NCBI GenBank assembly: GCA_013361525.1 | Contig: JABFXY010000049.1 | Coordinates: 1 to 64,000 of the forward strand | Direction of reading: 5' to 3' | Source of the DNA: Polyangiaceae bacterium | GTDB taxonomy: Bacteria; Myxococcota_A; Polyangia; Polyangiales; Polyangiaceae | DNA: 64,000 nt | Shown: positions 18,485 through 27,988 of the stretch, piece after piece | How the letters are laid out: each line of letters opens with the position of its first letter | How positions within the stretch are numbered: position 1 is the stretch's first letter | Notes under the pieces: generated by a model | What the model was told of the DNA's origin: nothing | Database searches by the model: none | The model's input: the letters and a program-made list of their open reading frames with translations, nothing else | Program-made: the position numbers and the translations under genes

Positions 18485-20071
18485 TCAATTAACGCCGCTG
18501 ACGACTAGCTGTTGATGAGTCTCGCGGATTGTTTCGCCGAGCGTCATTTGCTGCTCGAAGGCACCCACGAGAAGGGTCGAGCCGTCCGCCATATCGACGA
18601 CGGCACCTGCCCCTCCACACGCGATGGGTGCACCGCGGAGGACCTGGCCTTCGGGGGACAGCTCGACGAGCAGCGCGGCGTCGTGATTTCCGAGGTCGAG
18701 CGAGGGGTCGCTGCCGAGGAGTCCGAGGACGGCGCCTCCATCCCCGCGTACAGCGATTGAGGGAGCGGTGCCGAACGCGTGGTGACTCCACATCGCGGTG
18801 CCATCGCTCCCTGCCAACCGCACGAAAGTCACGTCACCATATCCAACGCGGTTGGAGGGCTCTTGGTAAGCGGCGAGCACTCCACCATCGGCGAGTGGCC
18901 GAACGACCAGCGTGTGGGGAGCATCGAGCAGGTGGTACGTCCACAGGATCTCGCCGCCGGCGGTGAGCCGCTGAATCTCGAGAGACGAATCGTCGCTAGG
19001 TGGTAGTGCCGTGGATGTGGAGAGAATGGTCCCATCCTCGAGCACCTCCCACGAGCGGACGTCGCGCTCGAGCGGCGTGACCGCAACGGGCGTCAAGGTC
19101 TCGTCCAGCTGAACCAGGAACGAGCCGTACTCCTTGTCGGTCGGCGCCGCATGCTCGACGCCGCCGACGACGAGCGGAGCTGCCGATCGCACCACGCCAA
19201 AGAAACCACTGTGCGCGCGACTGAGCGCTGCCAGCTCGAGCTTCTCCTCGACGGCGGGAAAATGAGCCGTTTCGATGGTCCCGCTGCCCACCTGGGCGCC
19301 CGCCCCGTTGAAACGGTGCAACGCGACGGAAAAGGGGCCGGTTCGACCGCCGACGATCGCGTCTCCGCTCGCGGACGGCGTGATCCGCAGACGCGCTTGA
19401 TCGAGCCAAGAAAAGTCATCGACCACGAGCGAGAGGGCGTCTTGGTCGGCCCGGTAGAGGCGTGCGCCGCCGGCGGTCCGAAGCGAGACGAGCACCTCGC
19501 CGGTCGGCGTCGGGACGAGCTCGATCGATGTCTCGGGCGCAACGGCATCGTCCGATTGGATGATGCCGGACGAGCTGAAAACATTCGGCGCGATCGACGC
19601 CGCGTGCAGCGGGAGCTCCATCGACGACTGCACGGTTCGAGCCGGCGAATCACCTCGCTCGATGCGAAGCTGCAATCCGATCTTGACCGAGCCCATGCGA
19701 CATCCACGCAAGAAGTCGTGACCCCACACCGGCGCAGGCACCTCGAGACGCGCGCTCAAGTCCGACCAGAGGGCGCCGCCCTCGAAGGGAAGATCCTCCG
19801 ACGAGACGAGGGGATCCTCGAGCGTGGTGTTCCCCACGTCCGTCGAGAGGACCACGGTTGCCGATTCGATCGATACTTCGCTTCCCTCATCGACCAACAG
19901 CCGCATTTGCGCGTCAATCGCGAGGCGGTCCTCATCGGCGATCTGGACGGTCTGGACGGTAGAGCGTGACGGCTGGAGGACGAGCTCGGGATCGACCGCC
20001 GATCGCTCATCGCACGCGACGACGGCACCGAGGGAGAGGAGCGCGGGCACGACCAGACGACGGTGATGCAT
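18485..20071 (-). CDS. Secreted lipoprotein of unknown function, probable beta-propeller
   Basis: 528 residues. Residues 1-20 form a lipoprotein signal with lipobox GAVVAC (Cys20). The N-terminal 150 residues look like a beta-sandwich region. From about 190 on, the protein has evenly spaced strands with motifs typical of outside propellers (GGARLYRADQDALSLV, DGTILSTSTAL, ADGGVLAAYQEP, GDGGAVLGLL). I do not recognise a named family. It is divergent from the LysR regulator across a 115-bp gap that carries LysR-type operator sequences, so it may share their control. Confidence 0.7.
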   Translation of the reverse strand: MHHRRLVVPALLSLGAVVACDERSAVDPELVLQPSRSTVQTVQIADEDRLAIDAQMRLLVDEGSEVSIESATVVLSTDVGNTTLEDPLVSSEDLPFEGGALWSDLSARLEVPAPVWGHDFLRGCRMGSVKIGLQLRIERGDSPARTVQSSMELPLHAASIAPNVFSSSGIIQSDDAVAPETSIELVPTPTGEVLVSLRTAGGARLYRADQDALSLVVDDFSWLDQARLRITPSASGDAIVGGRTGPFSVALHRFNGAGAQVGSGTIETAHFPAVEEKLELAALSRAHSGFFGVVRSAAPLVVGGVEHAAPTDKEYGSFLVQLDETLTPVAVTPLERDVRSWEVLEDGTILSTSTALPPSDDSSLEIQRLTAGGEILWTYHLLDAPHTLVVRPLADGGVLAAYQEPSNRVGYGDVTFVRLAGSDGTAMWSHHAFGTAPSIAVRGDGGAVLGLLGSDPSLDLGNHDAALLVELSPEGQVLRGAPIACGGAGAVVDMADGSTLLVGAFEQQMTLGETIRETHQQLVVSGVN

Positions 20072-20133
20072 CTTCTAGATATTAGCGTGGCGCCAATCGT
20101 TCTCGGGATCACAGGACTTCAAGAAGAACGAAG

Positions 20134-20181
20134 GTTCGTGAACACGAAATTTCCCACATCAGATCGTTCTCATATCCGAAC
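20134..20181 (+). promoter_or_regulatory. Probable LysR-type operator pair in front of the LysR gene
   Basis: The dyad GTTC-N8-GAAC spans 20166-20181 and contains the classical LysR box T-N11-A (T20168, A20180). A weaker half-matching copy, GTTC-N8-GAAA, sits at 20134-20149, 32 bp upstream, about three helical turns on the same DNA face, as in recognition-site/activation-site pairs. A smaller dyad, ACGAA-N2-TTCGT (20128-20139), overlaps the upstream copy. The strong site ends 5 bp before the ATG of the LysR gene, which suits negative autoregulation. The same strong dyad recurs at 21119-21134. Confidence 0.6.
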
Positions 20182-20186
20182 AATTT

Positions 20187-21116
20187 ATGCTACGCCTCCT
20201 CATGCCCAGCGGCCTCTTGGACGACCTGCCCGGCCTTCTCTGCTTTGCTCGCGTCGTCGAGTCAGGCTCCTTCACCAAGGCGGCACAGATGCTCGGCATA
20301 TCGAAGTCGGTGGTGAGCACGCGAATCGCCTCGCTCGAAGCGCGCCTGGGCGACGAGCTGCTGTTGCGGACGACGCGCCGGGTAACCGTGACGACCGCGG
20401 GGGCGCGGGTCTACACGCACGCTCGTGAGATGGCAGCCGCTGCAAGCGCAGCGACGTCCGGTGCGACCGACGCGGGCCGAGGTCTCATCCGAGTGAGCGC
20501 TCCCGTTTCGCTGTCGCAAATGTTTCTGGCAAACCCGATCAGCGAGTTGCTTTCGAAGAACACCGGATTGCGGGTGGATCTCGTCCTCAACGACCGGCTC
20601 GTCGACCTGGTCGAAGAGCGCATCGATCTCGCGATTCGCGTCAGCAAGCTCGCCGACTCGACCCTCGTCGCGCGCCGCCTCGCCGTCACGCCGATGGACG
20701 TGTGCGGCGCGCCCGCGTACTTCGCAAAACACGGCAGGCCGACCCGCCCGGAGGAATTGGTTCGGCACAACTGCCTGCGCTACACGCTGCTCCGCGCGGA
20801 GCACGAATGGCGGTTTTACGGAAGCGAGGGTCGCATCGCCCTCGACGTCGGCGGCAACTTCGAGACTTCGAACGGAACGATGCTTCGCGAGGCTGCGATC
20901 GCCGGTATCGGTCTCGTGATGCTGCCGCGATTCATGACCTTCGACGCGCTACGTACCGGCTCGCTCGAGACGGTGTTGGGTGACTTTGCTCCTCGCCCAC
21001 TCGGCATCTACGCCGTTCGACGCGGAGGTCGGACGGCCCCACGTGGGGTCGCCGAGCTGGTGCGCGTGCTCGAAAAGACGCTTCGGGCAGAGCCCTGGGC
21101 GCGAGCCGCCGGCTGA
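20187..21116 (+). CDS. LysR-family transcriptional regulator
   Basis: 309 residues. The N-terminal winged HTH (about 12-70) shows the LysR pattern FARVVESGSFTKAAQ, LGISKSVVSTRIASLE and LLLRTTRRVTVTTAG. The effector domain (about 95-300) has VDLVLNDRLVDLVEERIDLAIRV-type segments and GIGLVMLPRF, close to the group with regulators such as DmlR/AaeR. It binds DNA as a tetramer and responds to a small molecule not identifiable here. ATG 20187 is used; ATG 20202, in frame, would give the more typical short N-terminus, and neither has a good Shine-Dalgarno. The downstream SnoaL-like lipoprotein gene follows after a matching operator and is the likely target. Confidence 0.92.
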   Translation: MLRLLMPSGLLDDLPGLLCFARVVESGSFTKAAQMLGISKSVVSTRIASLEARLGDELLLRTTRRVTVTTAGARVYTHAREMAAAASAATSGATDAGRGLIRVSAPVSLSQMFLANPISELLSKNTGLRVDLVLNDRLVDLVEERIDLAIRVSKLADSTLVARRLAVTPMDVCGAPAYFAKHGRPTRPEELVRHNCLRYTLLRAEHEWRFYGSEGRIALDVGGNFETSNGTMLREAAIAGIGLVMLPRFMTFDALRTGSLETVLGDFAPRPLGIYAVRRGGRTAPRGVAELVRVLEKTLRAEPWARAAG

Positions 21117-21118
21117 TT

Positions 21119-21143
21119 GTTCGGTATTCAGAACGAATCGTTC
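21119..21143 (+). promoter_or_regulatory. Probable LysR operator before the SnoaL-like gene
   Basis: GTTC-N8-GAAC at 21119-21134 has the same spacing and T-N11-A core as the site in front of the LysR gene. A second, overlapping dyad, GAACGA-a-TCGTTC (21131-21143), extends it. It begins 3 bp after the LysR stop and lies 48 bp before the ATG of the SnoaL-like lipoprotein gene. Confidence 0.6.
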
Positions 21144-21190
21144 TCCAAGCTTTGCTGGCGAGGACGATCCAAAGCGTGCAGCTTCGCGGC

Positions 21191-21754
21191 ATGTTTTCAT
21201 TCGCATGCCCTTCATTCGCGCGTCTTCTCCTGGTCGTGGCGACGGGCGTCGTTGCCGCGTGCGCGCACTCGAGCGACGTCGCGCAGCCTGCATCAGCCGG
21301 TCCTACGACATCGGCGCCTACAGCGACCGAGCGACCTTCGGCCGAGGCGCAGCAGCTCGCCGTCGTTCGTCGCTATTTCGACGAAGTGTGGAGTGCCGGC
21401 AAGCTCGAGGCCTTGGACGAGCTGCTGGCCCCCGATTACGTCAACCATACGCCGAGCACACCGAACCCGCCGCCTGGTCCCGGCGGGCTCAAGCCAATTG
21501 TGGCAGCGTTCCGCGAGGCGTTCCCTGATTTGCATTTCACCATCGAGGATGCGTTCGTGGACGGTGATCGCGTCGCCGTGCGCGTCACGATGGAAGGAAC
21601 ACACGACGGCACGCTGTTCGGTATCGCGCCGACGCACAAACGAGTGAGGGTCGGTCAAATCAACATCGAGCGCTTCCGCGATGGGAAAATTGTGGAGCAT
21701 TGGCGTGTCACCGACGAGCTAGGCCTGATGAAGCAGCTCGGCATCGTGAAGTGA
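21191..21754 (+). CDS. SnoaL-like (ester cyclase/NTF2-fold) lipoprotein
   Basis: 187 residues. The ATG at 21191 gives a clean lipoprotein signal with Cys24 in VVAACAHS; an in-frame ATG at 21152 would add 13 residues and spoil it. The mature part (about 55-187) has the SnoaL-like cone fold signature: VVRRYFDEVWSAGKLEALDE, LLAPDYVNHTP, FREAFPDLHFTIED, and RFRDGKIVEHWRVTDELGLM. Such proteins range from polyketide cyclases to uncharacterised small-molecule binders; the substrate is unknown. The Ala/Pro/Thr-rich stretch after the lipid Cys is a linker. It is probably controlled by the LysR gene just upstream. Its stop lies 4 bp from the convergent efflux pump stop. Confidence 0.82.
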   Translation: MFSFACPSFARLLLVVATGVVAACAHSSDVAQPASAGPTTSAPTATERPSAEAQQLAVVRRYFDEVWSAGKLEALDELLAPDYVNHTPSTPNPPPGPGGLKPIVAAFREAFPDLHFTIEDAFVDGDRVAVRVTMEGTHDGTLFGIAPTHKRVRVGQINIERFRDGKIVEHWRVTDELGLMKQLGIVK

Positions 21755-21758
21755 CGGT

Positions 21759-24700
21759 TCAATGTGAACCGCGCGCCTTCTTCCTCGACAATGCCAAAAA
21801 CACGACGGGCGTCGTGAACAGCGTCAAGAGCTGGGACACCAAGAGCCCGCCGACGATGGCGATACCGAGCGGTTGCCGTAGCTCGGCGCCGGTCGCCCGA
21901 TCCAAAGCGAGCGGCAGTGCGCCGAGAAGCGCGGCGAAGGTCGTCATGAGAATCGGTCGAAAGCGGAGGTGGCAGGCGCGCTCGATCGCCTCCTCCGGCG
22001 TCAAGTGCTCGCCCCGTTGGGCGTCGAGCGCGAAGTCGACCATCATGATGGCATTCTTCTTCACGATACCGACGAGAAGGATGATGCCGATGAGCGCGAT
22101 GACGCTCAAATCCATCTTCATCAGTACGAGCGCCAGCAGAGCGCCGAGGCCGGCGGACGGCAACGTCGAGAGGATCGTAATCGGGTGGACGAAGCTCTCG
22201 TAGAGCATGCCCAGGACGACGTACATCACGCCGAGGGCCAGGGCGATCAGGAGCGGCTGGTTGGAGAGGGATTGCGTGAAAGCCTGCGCCGTCCCGCTGA
22301 AGCTCGCGCGCATGCTGGCGGGGATGCCGATTTCGCGCTCCGTCCTCCGCACGGCGTCGACCGCGGTGCCGAGGGACGCGCCGGGGGCGAGATTGAACGA
22401 CAACGTCGTGGAGGGGAATTGCCCCTGATGGGTTATCGCGAGCGGCGCCGTCCCGAACGACGGGGAGACGAGCATCGACAGCGGGATGCTCCGATTGACG
22501 GGGCCGAGCAGGGTGGGTGCGCCCGCCTGGTTCGATTCGAGGTAAACGCTCGAGAGCGCGTCCGGGCCGAAGACACGCTCGGGGTGCTGCTCCAGAACGA
22601 CGCGGTATTGGCCCCGCTGGTTGAACGTCGTCGCGATCTGCCGTTGACCGAAAACATCATAGAGCGCGCCGTCCACGTCCGCCGCCGAGATGCCTAGGCG
22701 GGACGCGGTATCCCGATCGATGTGCAAATCGAGCTCGAGGGCGCTGCTCTGCTGATCGCTCGTGACGTCTTTGAGCTCCGGAAGGTGCTTGAGCGCGTCG
22801 AGGAGCTTCGGCGACCATTCCCGCAATTTATCGAGGTCGGCGTCGACGAGCGTGTATTGATATTGTGTCTTCGTAAAACGACCGCCGAGCCGAACGTCCT
22901 GAATCGACTGCATGTACGTCTGGATCCCGACGGACGACGCGAGCTTTCTCCGGAGGCGCTGAATGATTTGCTCGCTGGTCGATTTGCGCTCGCCACCCGG
23001 CTTGAGCGCGATGAAGACCGTGCCGGTGTTCCCGCCGCCGGAGCCGATGAACGACACGACGTGGTCGACGTCCGGATCAGCCTGAAGGACGGCGTTGATC
23101 TCCTCCTGGTGCGCCCTCATCGCGCCGAACGAGACGTCTTGTGCAGCCTCCGTCGTACCGGTGATTTGCCCGGTATCTTGCTGCGGGAAGAGCCCCTTGG
23201 GAATGACGACGTACAGGGCGAGGGTCGCGACGATCGTCGCGAGGGTGACCACGAGCGTGAGGCGCCGGTGGCGCAGCACGACCTTCAACGCGCGCGAATA
23301 GATCGACAGCAGCCAATCGAATGCGCGCTCCGAGAAGCGAAACAACCGGCCAGGCGGTTTCTCCGACCCCGGCCGAAGCAGGTGCGCACACATCATCGGC
23401 GTCAGCGTCAGAGACAGAACGGCCGAGACTGCGATGGCGACGGCGAGCGTGACCGCGAACTCGCGAAAGATACGGCCGACGTAACCACCCATCAGCAAGA
23501 TCGGTATGAAGACGGCGAGGAGGGAGACGGTGATCGAAATGATCGTGAACGAGATCTCCTTCGCGCCTCGAAGCGCCGCGGCAAACGGTGTCTCGCCGGC
23601 TTCGATATGCCGTGTGATGTTCTCGGTCACGACGATGGCGTCATCCACGACGAACCCCGTCGAAATGGTGAGCGCCATCAGGGACAGATTGTCGAGATTG
23701 AAACCGGCGAGGTACATCACCCCGAGCGTCCCGAGGAGGGAGAGCGGCACGGCGACACTGGGAATGGCCGTCGCGCGCACACTCCTCAGGAACACGAACA
23801 CCACGAGAATGACGAGGCCTATCGCGATGAGCATCGCGGTCTCGACGCCGTGGAGCGATGCGCGAATCGTCTCGGTCCGGTCCATCGCGACCCCGACATC
23901 GATCGCGGGGGAGATGCTCGAGCGCAGCTCGGGCAATAGGGCTTTGACGCGTTCGTTCGTCTCGATGATGTTTGCACCCGGCTCGCGCCGCACGATGATG
24001 AGCACCGCGCGCTGTCCGTCGACCCACCCCGCAATGCGGCTGTTCTCCACGCCGTCGACCACGGTCGCGACGTCCCCCAGCGTGACGGAGCTTGTCCCAT
24101 CGTGGGAGACGACCAAGGAGCGAAACGCGTCTGCGCCGAAGAGCTGATCGTTGGCGTCGACGACCTTGGACTGAAAGTCTCCGCTCAGGCTGCCTTTCGG
24201 CATGTCGGAAGTCGCCAGATTGATGGTCTGTCGTACGTCCTGCGTCGAAAGGCTGGACGCCGCGAGCGCACCGGGATCCACCGCGACGCGGACCGCAGGC
24301 TGCTGGCCGCCGCCGACCGTCACCTGCCCGACCCCTTCGACCTGTGAAATCCGCTGAGCGAGAATGCTGTTTGCGCTGTCGTACACCTCCGAAAGCGGAA
24401 GCGTGTCGGACCGGACCGAGAGAATGAGGGTCGGAGCGTCCGCCGGGTTTACCTTGCGTAGGCTGGGGCGTGTCGGCAGGTCTGCGGGGAGCTCGCCGCC
24501 GGCTGCGTTGATTGCCGCCTGCACGTCGCGCGCTGCCGCGTCGACGTCGCGGTCGAGATCGAATTGCAGGGTAATCGTGGTCGAGCCCAGGGCGCTCGAG
24601 CTGGTCATTTCGTTCAGGCCGGCGATGCGACCGAACCGCCGCTCGAGCGGTGTCGCAACCGACGATGCCATCGTCTCCGGGCTTGCGCCGGGCAAGCTCG

Positions 24701-24839
24701 CCTGAACGAGAATCGTCGGCGAGTCGACATTGGGAAGCGGCGCGACCGGGAGGCTCGCATACGCGAGCATGCCCGCGAGTGCGATCGCGATTGCAAGGAG
24801 CGCCGTGGCAATCGGCCTGCGAATGAACGGGCCGCTCAC
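21759..24839 (-). CDS. mdtC: RND efflux pump inner-membrane subunit, MdtC-like
   Basis: 1026 residues, the usual length for HAE1-type RND pumps. It exports drugs or other amphiphiles using the proton gradient. The N-terminus (FIRRPIATALL), LPVAPLPNVDSPTI, LPGASPETMASSVATPLER and EMTSSSALGSTTITLQF are very like E. coli MdtC. The TM4 proton-relay pair is present in FVVDDAIVVTENITRH, as is LTPMMCAHLL. Twelve membrane helices and two large periplasmic loops are expected. The start overlaps the MdtB-like stop by 4 bp. In MdtABC the two pumps form a mixed trimer, which the tandem arrangement here suggests as well. It is last in the operon; no TolC-type outer-membrane gene is adjacent. Confidence 0.93.
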   Translation of the reverse strand: MSGPFIRRPIATALLAIAIALAGMLAYASLPVAPLPNVDSPTILVQASLPGASPETMASSVATPLERRFGRIAGLNEMTSSSALGSTTITLQFDLDRDVDAAARDVQAAINAAGGELPADLPTRPSLRKVNPADAPTLILSVRSDTLPLSEVYDSANSILAQRISQVEGVGQVTVGGGQQPAVRVAVDPGALAASSLSTQDVRQTINLATSDMPKGSLSGDFQSKVVDANDQLFGADAFRSLVVSHDGTSSVTLGDVATVVDGVENSRIAGWVDGQRAVLIIVRREPGANIIETNERVKALLPELRSSISPAIDVGVAMDRTETIRASLHGVETAMLIAIGLVILVVFVFLRSVRATAIPSVAVPLSLLGTLGVMYLAGFNLDNLSLMALTISTGFVVDDAIVVTENITRHIEAGETPFAAALRGAKEISFTIISITVSLLAVFIPILLMGGYVGRIFREFAVTLAVAIAVSAVLSLTLTPMMCAHLLRPGSEKPPGRLFRFSERAFDWLLSIYSRALKVVLRHRRLTLVVTLATIVATLALYVVIPKGLFPQQDTGQITGTTEAAQDVSFGAMRAHQEEINAVLQADPDVDHVVSFIGSGGGNTGTVFIALKPGGERKSTSEQIIQRLRRKLASSVGIQTYMQSIQDVRLGGRFTKTQYQYTLVDADLDKLREWSPKLLDALKHLPELKDVTSDQQSSALELDLHIDRDTASRLGISAADVDGALYDVFGQRQIATTFNQRGQYRVVLEQHPERVFGPDALSSVYLESNQAGAPTLLGPVNRSIPLSMLVSPSFGTAPLAITHQGQFPSTTLSFNLAPGASLGTAVDAVRRTEREIGIPASMRASFSGTAQAFTQSLSNQPLLIALALGVMYVVLGMLYESFVHPITILSTLPSAGLGALLALVLMKMDLSVIALIGIILLVGIVKKNAIMMVDFALDAQRGEHLTPEEAIERACHLRFRPILMTTFAALLGALPLALDRATGAELRQPLGIAIVGGLLVSQLLTLFTTPVVFLALSRKKARGSH

Positions 24840-27800
24840 GGCGACACCGGCGCGGTCGTCGGGCGCGGTCTCCGCCTGCGCGCAACGTACGCGCGAACGC
24901 GCTCCATTCCGAGGTAGACGGCCGGCGTCGTGTACAGCGTGAGGACCTGCGACACGAGGAGGCCGCCGACGATGGTAATACCGAGTGGTCTGCGCAGCTC
25001 ACTGCCGGTCCCGCTCCCGAGTGCGAGCGGGAGCGCGCCGAGCAGCGCGGCCATCGTCGTCATCATGATCGGCCGGAAGCGAAGGAGGCAGGCCTGATGG
25101 ATAGCCTCCGCCGGTGGCATCTTCTGCTCCCGCTCGGCCTCGAGGGCGAAGTCGATCATCATGATTGCGTTCTTCTTCACGATGCCGATGAGCAAGATGA
25201 TGCCGATGAGCGCCACGACACCGAAGTCGATGCGCGCGATCACGAGCGCGAGGAACGCGCCGACGCCGGCGGACGGCAGCGTCGACAGGATCGTAATGGG
25301 GTGAATCGTGCTCTCGTAGAGAACGCCGAGGACGATGTAGACGGTAATCAGCGCGGCGAGGACGAGCAAAGGCTCGCTCGCGAGCGACTCTTGGAATGCG
25401 CGCGCTTCGCCTCGAAACTTGCCGTGAACGCCGCGCGGCACGCCGACCTTCTCCTCGGCACGCGAGATGGCGGTGACCGCATCCCCGAGCGACGCGCCGC
25501 GGGCGGTATTGAACGAGACGGTGACCGCCGGGAATTGGCCGTCGTGTGTTATCGCAATGGGCACCGGCCGCGTCACCCAATGCGCGAAGGATCGGAGCGT
25601 CACGGGCTCGCCGGTCGTGGAGCGCACGTGCAGCCGGTCGAGCGCCTCCTCGTCGCGCTGGTAATCGGGCGTGACCTGGAGGATGACGCGATAAAGGTTC
25701 AGCTGGGTGAAGATGGTCGAGATTTGGCGCTGCCCGAAGGCGTCGTAGAGCGTGTCGTCGATTGCCTGCGCCGTTACACCGAGTCGTGATGCCGTGTCTC
25801 GATCGATCGCGAGATCGACCGCGAGCCCCAGCTGCCCCTGGTCGCTCGTGACCCCCTCGAGCTCGGGTTCTTGGCTCAACGCGGCGACGAATCGAGGTGC
25901 GAACGCGGCCAGTTCCTCCGCGTCCGCGCTCTGGAGTGTGTATTGGTATTGCGTCCGGCTGACGGTCGCGTCGATTTGCAGGTCCTGCACGGCTTGCGCG
26001 TGCAGCTGCATTCCCTCGATCGAAGAGACCTTCGGGCCGAGCCTCGCGACGATCTCCTGTGCGGTCGATTTGCGCTCGGAGCGGGGCTTCAACGTGATCG
26101 AGAGCCGACCGGTGTTGGGCGTCATGTTGGTGCCGTCGGCACCGATGAACGACGCCACGCTCTGCACGTCGGGGTCGCTGCGCACCGCATCGGCGACGCG
26201 TCGCTGAAGCTCGACCATTCGCTCGAAGGAGACGTCCGGCGCCGCCTCGGTCACACCGACGATGGCGCCCGTGTCTTGCGGCGGAAAGAACCCCTTCGGG
26301 ATCGCCAGTGCGAGCATGGCCGTGAGACCGGCGGTCGCGAACGTCACCAGAAGCGCGAGCGTCCTGTGCTTCAGCACCCAACCGAGGCTGCGGTCGTACG
26401 CTTGCAGCATGCGCTCGTAACCGCGTTCGGCCCCGTTCTTTACGCGCGCCAGCGGTCGTGACCAAAAGCGCGGTTTCGAAGATGCGTGCGAGGGATGCTG
26501 TTCCTCCGCGCCGGGGCGCAACAGGTGCGCACACATCATCGGCGTCAACGTCAACGACAGGAACGCCGAGACGGTAATGGCCACTGCCAACGTAATCGCA
26601 AATTCGCGAAACAGGCGCCCCACGACTCCGCCCATGAAGAGGAGCGGAATCAGAACGGCGACGAGCGAGACCGTCAGCGACACGATCGTAAATCCAATCT
26701 CTTTCGCACCCGCGAGCGCTGCCTCGAACGGCTTCGCCCCGCGCTCGATATGTCGCGTCACGTTCTCGATCATGACGATTGCGTCGTCGACGACGAACCC
26801 GGTCGAGATCGTCAGCGCCATCAACGTCAGATTGTTGAGGCTGAAGCCGAGCAGATACATCGCGCCGAACGTGCCGATGAGGGACAGCGGCACGGCGATA
26901 CCGGGGATGACGGTGGCCCGCAGATTTCGCAGAAACACGAACATGACGAGGACGACGAGCGCGACCGTGAGCGCGAGCGTCCACTCGACCTCCTCGACGG
27001 AAGCTCGCACCGTCTCCGTTCGGTCTGCGAGCACGCGCACGTCGAGACTTTGCGGAAGCGACGCCGAGAGCTGCGGCAACAGCTCTTTCACGCGATCGGC
27101 GACCTCGATGACGTTCGCCCCCGGTTGGCGCTGAACATTCAAGATCACGGCGCGCTTGTCGTCGGCCCACCCGGCGAGCTCGGCATTTTCGACGCCGTCC
27201 TCGACGGTGGCGATGTCGGCGAGGCGAATGGGCGCGCCGTTGTCCTCACCGATGATGATCGGGCGAAACGCCTTTGCGTCGGGGAGCTCGTCATCGGTGT
27301 CGAGCACGTAGTTTTGCCGCGGGCCGTCGAGGCTTCCTTTCGGCTGATTGGCATTGGCGGCGACCAGCGAGGCCCTCACGTCCTCGAGCGTGAGCCGCGC
27401 GCCGGCGAGCGCTTCGGGATCGACGCGCACGACCACGGCAGGCTTCTGCCCACCATTCAGCGTAACGAGCCCCACGCCCGATACTTGCGCGATCTTCTGC
27501 GCAAGGATGGAGTCGGCAAAATCCGCCACCTGCCGCAGCTCCAGGGTGTCGCTGCTCACCGCGAGGGTCAAAATCGGCGACTCGGCGGGGTTGCTCTTGC
27601 TGTAGGTCGGCGGTGCCGGAAGTGTCTGCGGAAGAAGATTCGCCGCGGCGTTGATGGCAGCCTGCACGTCCTGCTCGGCGGCATCGATTTGCCGCTCGAG
27701 CTCGAATTGGAGCGTGATTTGAGAATAGCCGTAGCTCGAGACGCTCGTCATCGACGAGAGCGACGGCATCTGGCCGAGCTGTCGCTCGAGCGGCGTCGTC

Positions 27801-27988
27801 ACGCTCGACGCCATCGTGTCGGCGCTCGCTCCCGGCAAATACGTCGATACGACGATGGTCGGATAATCCACTTCCGGAAGCGCCGAGACGGGTAGTTGGC
27901 TGAACGCCACGACGCCAGTCAAGGTCACCCCGACCATGAGAAGCGTCGTCGCGACCGGCCGGCGTACGAACGGCGCCGAGATGCTCAT
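24836..27988 (-). CDS. mdtB: RND efflux pump inner-membrane subunit, MdtB-like
   Basis: 1050 residues. HAE1-family RND pump, the first of two in tandem. Recognisable blocks: FVRRPVATTLLMVG at the N-terminus, LPVSALPEVDYPTIVV, LPGASADTMASSVTTPLERQ, the proton-relay Asp pair in FVVDDAIVMIENVTRH, and LTPMMCAHLLRPG. The pore and docking loops are of normal length. A slightly longer loop after TM6 (the EEQHPSHASSKPRFW region) is charged and cytoplasmic. The ATG overlaps the adaptor gene stop by 4 bp and its own stop overlaps the MdtC-like start by 4 bp, so the three genes form one tightly coupled operon. Confidence 0.93.
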   Translation of the reverse strand: MSISAPFVRRPVATTLLMVGVTLTGVVAFSQLPVSALPEVDYPTIVVSTYLPGASADTMASSVTTPLERQLGQMPSLSSMTSVSSYGYSQITLQFELERQIDAAEQDVQAAINAAANLLPQTLPAPPTYSKSNPAESPILTLAVSSDTLELRQVADFADSILAQKIAQVSGVGLVTLNGGQKPAVVVRVDPEALAGARLTLEDVRASLVAANANQPKGSLDGPRQNYVLDTDDELPDAKAFRPIIIGEDNGAPIRLADIATVEDGVENAELAGWADDKRAVILNVQRQPGANVIEVADRVKELLPQLSASLPQSLDVRVLADRTETVRASVEEVEWTLALTVALVVLVMFVFLRNLRATVIPGIAVPLSLIGTFGAMYLLGFSLNNLTLMALTISTGFVVDDAIVMIENVTRHIERGAKPFEAALAGAKEIGFTIVSLTVSLVAVLIPLLFMGGVVGRLFREFAITLAVAITVSAFLSLTLTPMMCAHLLRPGAEEQHPSHASSKPRFWSRPLARVKNGAERGYERMLQAYDRSLGWVLKHRTLALLVTFATAGLTAMLALAIPKGFFPPQDTGAIVGVTEAAPDVSFERMVELQRRVADAVRSDPDVQSVASFIGADGTNMTPNTGRLSITLKPRSERKSTAQEIVARLGPKVSSIEGMQLHAQAVQDLQIDATVSRTQYQYTLQSADAEELAAFAPRFVAALSQEPELEGVTSDQGQLGLAVDLAIDRDTASRLGVTAQAIDDTLYDAFGQRQISTIFTQLNLYRVILQVTPDYQRDEEALDRLHVRSTTGEPVTLRSFAHWVTRPVPIAITHDGQFPAVTVSFNTARGASLGDAVTAISRAEEKVGVPRGVHGKFRGEARAFQESLASEPLLVLAALITVYIVLGVLYESTIHPITILSTLPSAGVGAFLALVIARIDFGVVALIGIILLIGIVKKNAIMMIDFALEAEREQKMPPAEAIHQACLLRFRPIMMTTMAALLGALPLALGSGTGSELRRPLGITIVGGLLVSQVLTLYTTPAVYLGMERVRAYVARRRRPRPTTAPVSP

